Source: Bacteroidota bacterium | GTDB lineage: Bacteria; Bacteroidota; Bacteroidia; AKYH767-A; JABDAW01 | NCBI GenBank assembly: GCA_023251595.1 | Contig: JAHEYM010000018.1 | Location: 1 to 13,139, forward strand | Length of the DNA stretch: 13,139 nt | Reading direction: 5' to 3' | In this document: positions 12,576-13,139 of the stretch, one piece after another | How positions within the stretch are numbered: position 1 is the stretch's first letter | Layout of the letters: each line of letters opens with the position of its first letter | Translations under genes and position numbers: made by a program | The notes under the pieces: model-generated | The model's input: only the letters and a program-made list of their open reading frames with translations | Database searches by the model: none | What the model was told of the DNA's origin: nothing

Positions 12576-13139
12576 ATGTTATTAATGGGCGGAGCTCTTC
12601 ATACTTATTCAGGAGAAATGATGGCATTTCTTACCGCCATTTCCTGGACTGTTTGTGTTTTTCCTTTTACTGCCGCCGCCAGGCAATTAGGTCCGAGCAG
12701 CGTCAACCATTTTCGGTTAATCCTCGCCCTGGTGCTCATTACATCTATCATAGTCTTCTTCTCCTCCTGTACATTCGCCCAACTCTTCACCATTCCCCAG
12801 GCACAAAACTGGATCTGGCTCGGTGTATCGGGTTTCGTCGGACTTACCCTTGGCGATTATTTCGGATTTACAACGTATGCGATTCTTGGGACCCGATTAG
12901 GAAGCATCTTTAATACGCTGGCACCCGGCGCCGCACTCCTCTTTGGATTTATAATATTGAATGAACAGATGAATCTTATCGGACTGATAGGAATTCTTAT
13001 TAGTGTGGGTGGCGTACTTTGGCTGACAATGAGTAAAGAAGATGTTTCATCGTTCACAGATTTTAGCCACGGCAATAAAAGAAGAGGAATTATATATGGA
13101 ATTCTTGCCGCGCTTTGTCAGGGTGCCGGACTTGTTTTT
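12576..13139 (+). CDS. EamA-family (drug/metabolite) transporter, 5' part only
   Basis: Open frame of 188 codons from the ATG at 12576 to the window edge. It shows at least four to five hydrophobic segments: MAFLTAISWTVCVF, LILALVLITSIIVFF, WLGVSGFVGLTLG followed by FGFTTYAILG, LAPGAALLFGFIIL and LIGLIGILISVGGVLWL, with a new one (GIIYGILAALCQGAG) beginning at the edge. The order, including GxSGFVGLTLGDYF and the LAP-x-x-A segment before an NEQ turn, fits the EamA half-repeat of ten-helix inner-membrane exporters of metabolites. The substrate cannot be predicted. The start is uncertain: ATG 12576 is only one base after GGAG, while ATG 12585 lies ten bases after an AAGGAG-like site and is equally possible. 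It follows the YggS gene by 16 bases and may be the operon's last known member. Confidence 0.88.
   Translation, partial: MLLMGGALHTYSGEMMAFLTAISWTVCVFPFTAAARQLGPSSVNHFRLILALVLITSIIVFFSSCTFAQLFTIPQAQNWIWLGVSGFVGLTLGDYFGFTTYAILGTRLGSIFNTLAPGAALLFGFIILNEQMNLIGLIGILISVGGVLWLTMSKEDVSSFTDFSHGNKRRGIIYGILAALCQGAGLVF

Overview
The window looks like chromosomal DNA of a member of the Bacteroidota (Bacteroidetes). The signs are moderate-to-low GC, start codons with A/T-rich leaders instead of Shine-Dalgarno sites, several TAnnTTTG-type -7 promoter boxes, signal peptides ending in '..AQ', and families typical of the phylum: a DUF5723-like barrel fused to TSP3 repeats and OmpA, a LuxC-type acyl-CoA reductase, a divergent ferredoxin, and a serine cluster with DUF1015. 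I cannot fix the genus. No rRNA, tRNA, CRISPR array, transposase or replication origin was seen. No gene-free stretch exceeds about 125 bases.

Layout. Positions 1-7167 are all on the minus strand. From right to left they hold a LuxC-family acyl-CoA reductase (7167-6067); a two-gene toxin-antitoxin-like module made of a HigA-type HTH protein with a DUF6922-like tail and an AbiEii nucleotidyltransferase (6013-4909); a cell-envelope pair of lipoprotein and OmpA/TSP3/barrel protein (4817-709); and the start of a secreted lamin-tail-domain protein that runs off the left edge (586-1). The divergence point is 7168-7249. To its right everything is on the plus strand: a 2[4Fe-4S] ferredoxin, a tightly coupled exported protein of unknown function, a class V aminotransferase of the alanine/serine-glyoxylate type, a short D-3-phosphoglycerate dehydrogenase, a DUF1015 protein, a YggS/PLPBP protein and the 5' part of an EamA-family transporter that runs off the right edge.

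How the genes work together. The aminotransferase and SerA-type dehydrogenase together can make phosphoserine from 3-phosphoglycerate. DUF1015, and perhaps the PLP-homeostasis protein YggS, sit in the same run and may serve the same pathway. No SerB phosphatase is visible, so the last step is either encoded elsewhere or done by an unrecognised protein; DUF1015 is a speculative candidate. The HTH-DUF6922/AbiEii pair overlaps by 11 bases and is preceded by a perfect 16-bp palindrome overlapping a promoter-like box, the layout expected for an autoregulated defence or stabilisation module inserted among housekeeping genes.

The least ordinary sequence features are two palindromic elements. One is a GC-rich hairpin inserted in frame into the acyl-CoA reductase gene, adding about 20 residues. 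The other is a 28-bp intergenic inverted repeat at 656-683 that looks like a dispersed repeat. Two exported-protein genes appear to start with TTG directly after the stop of the upstream gene.
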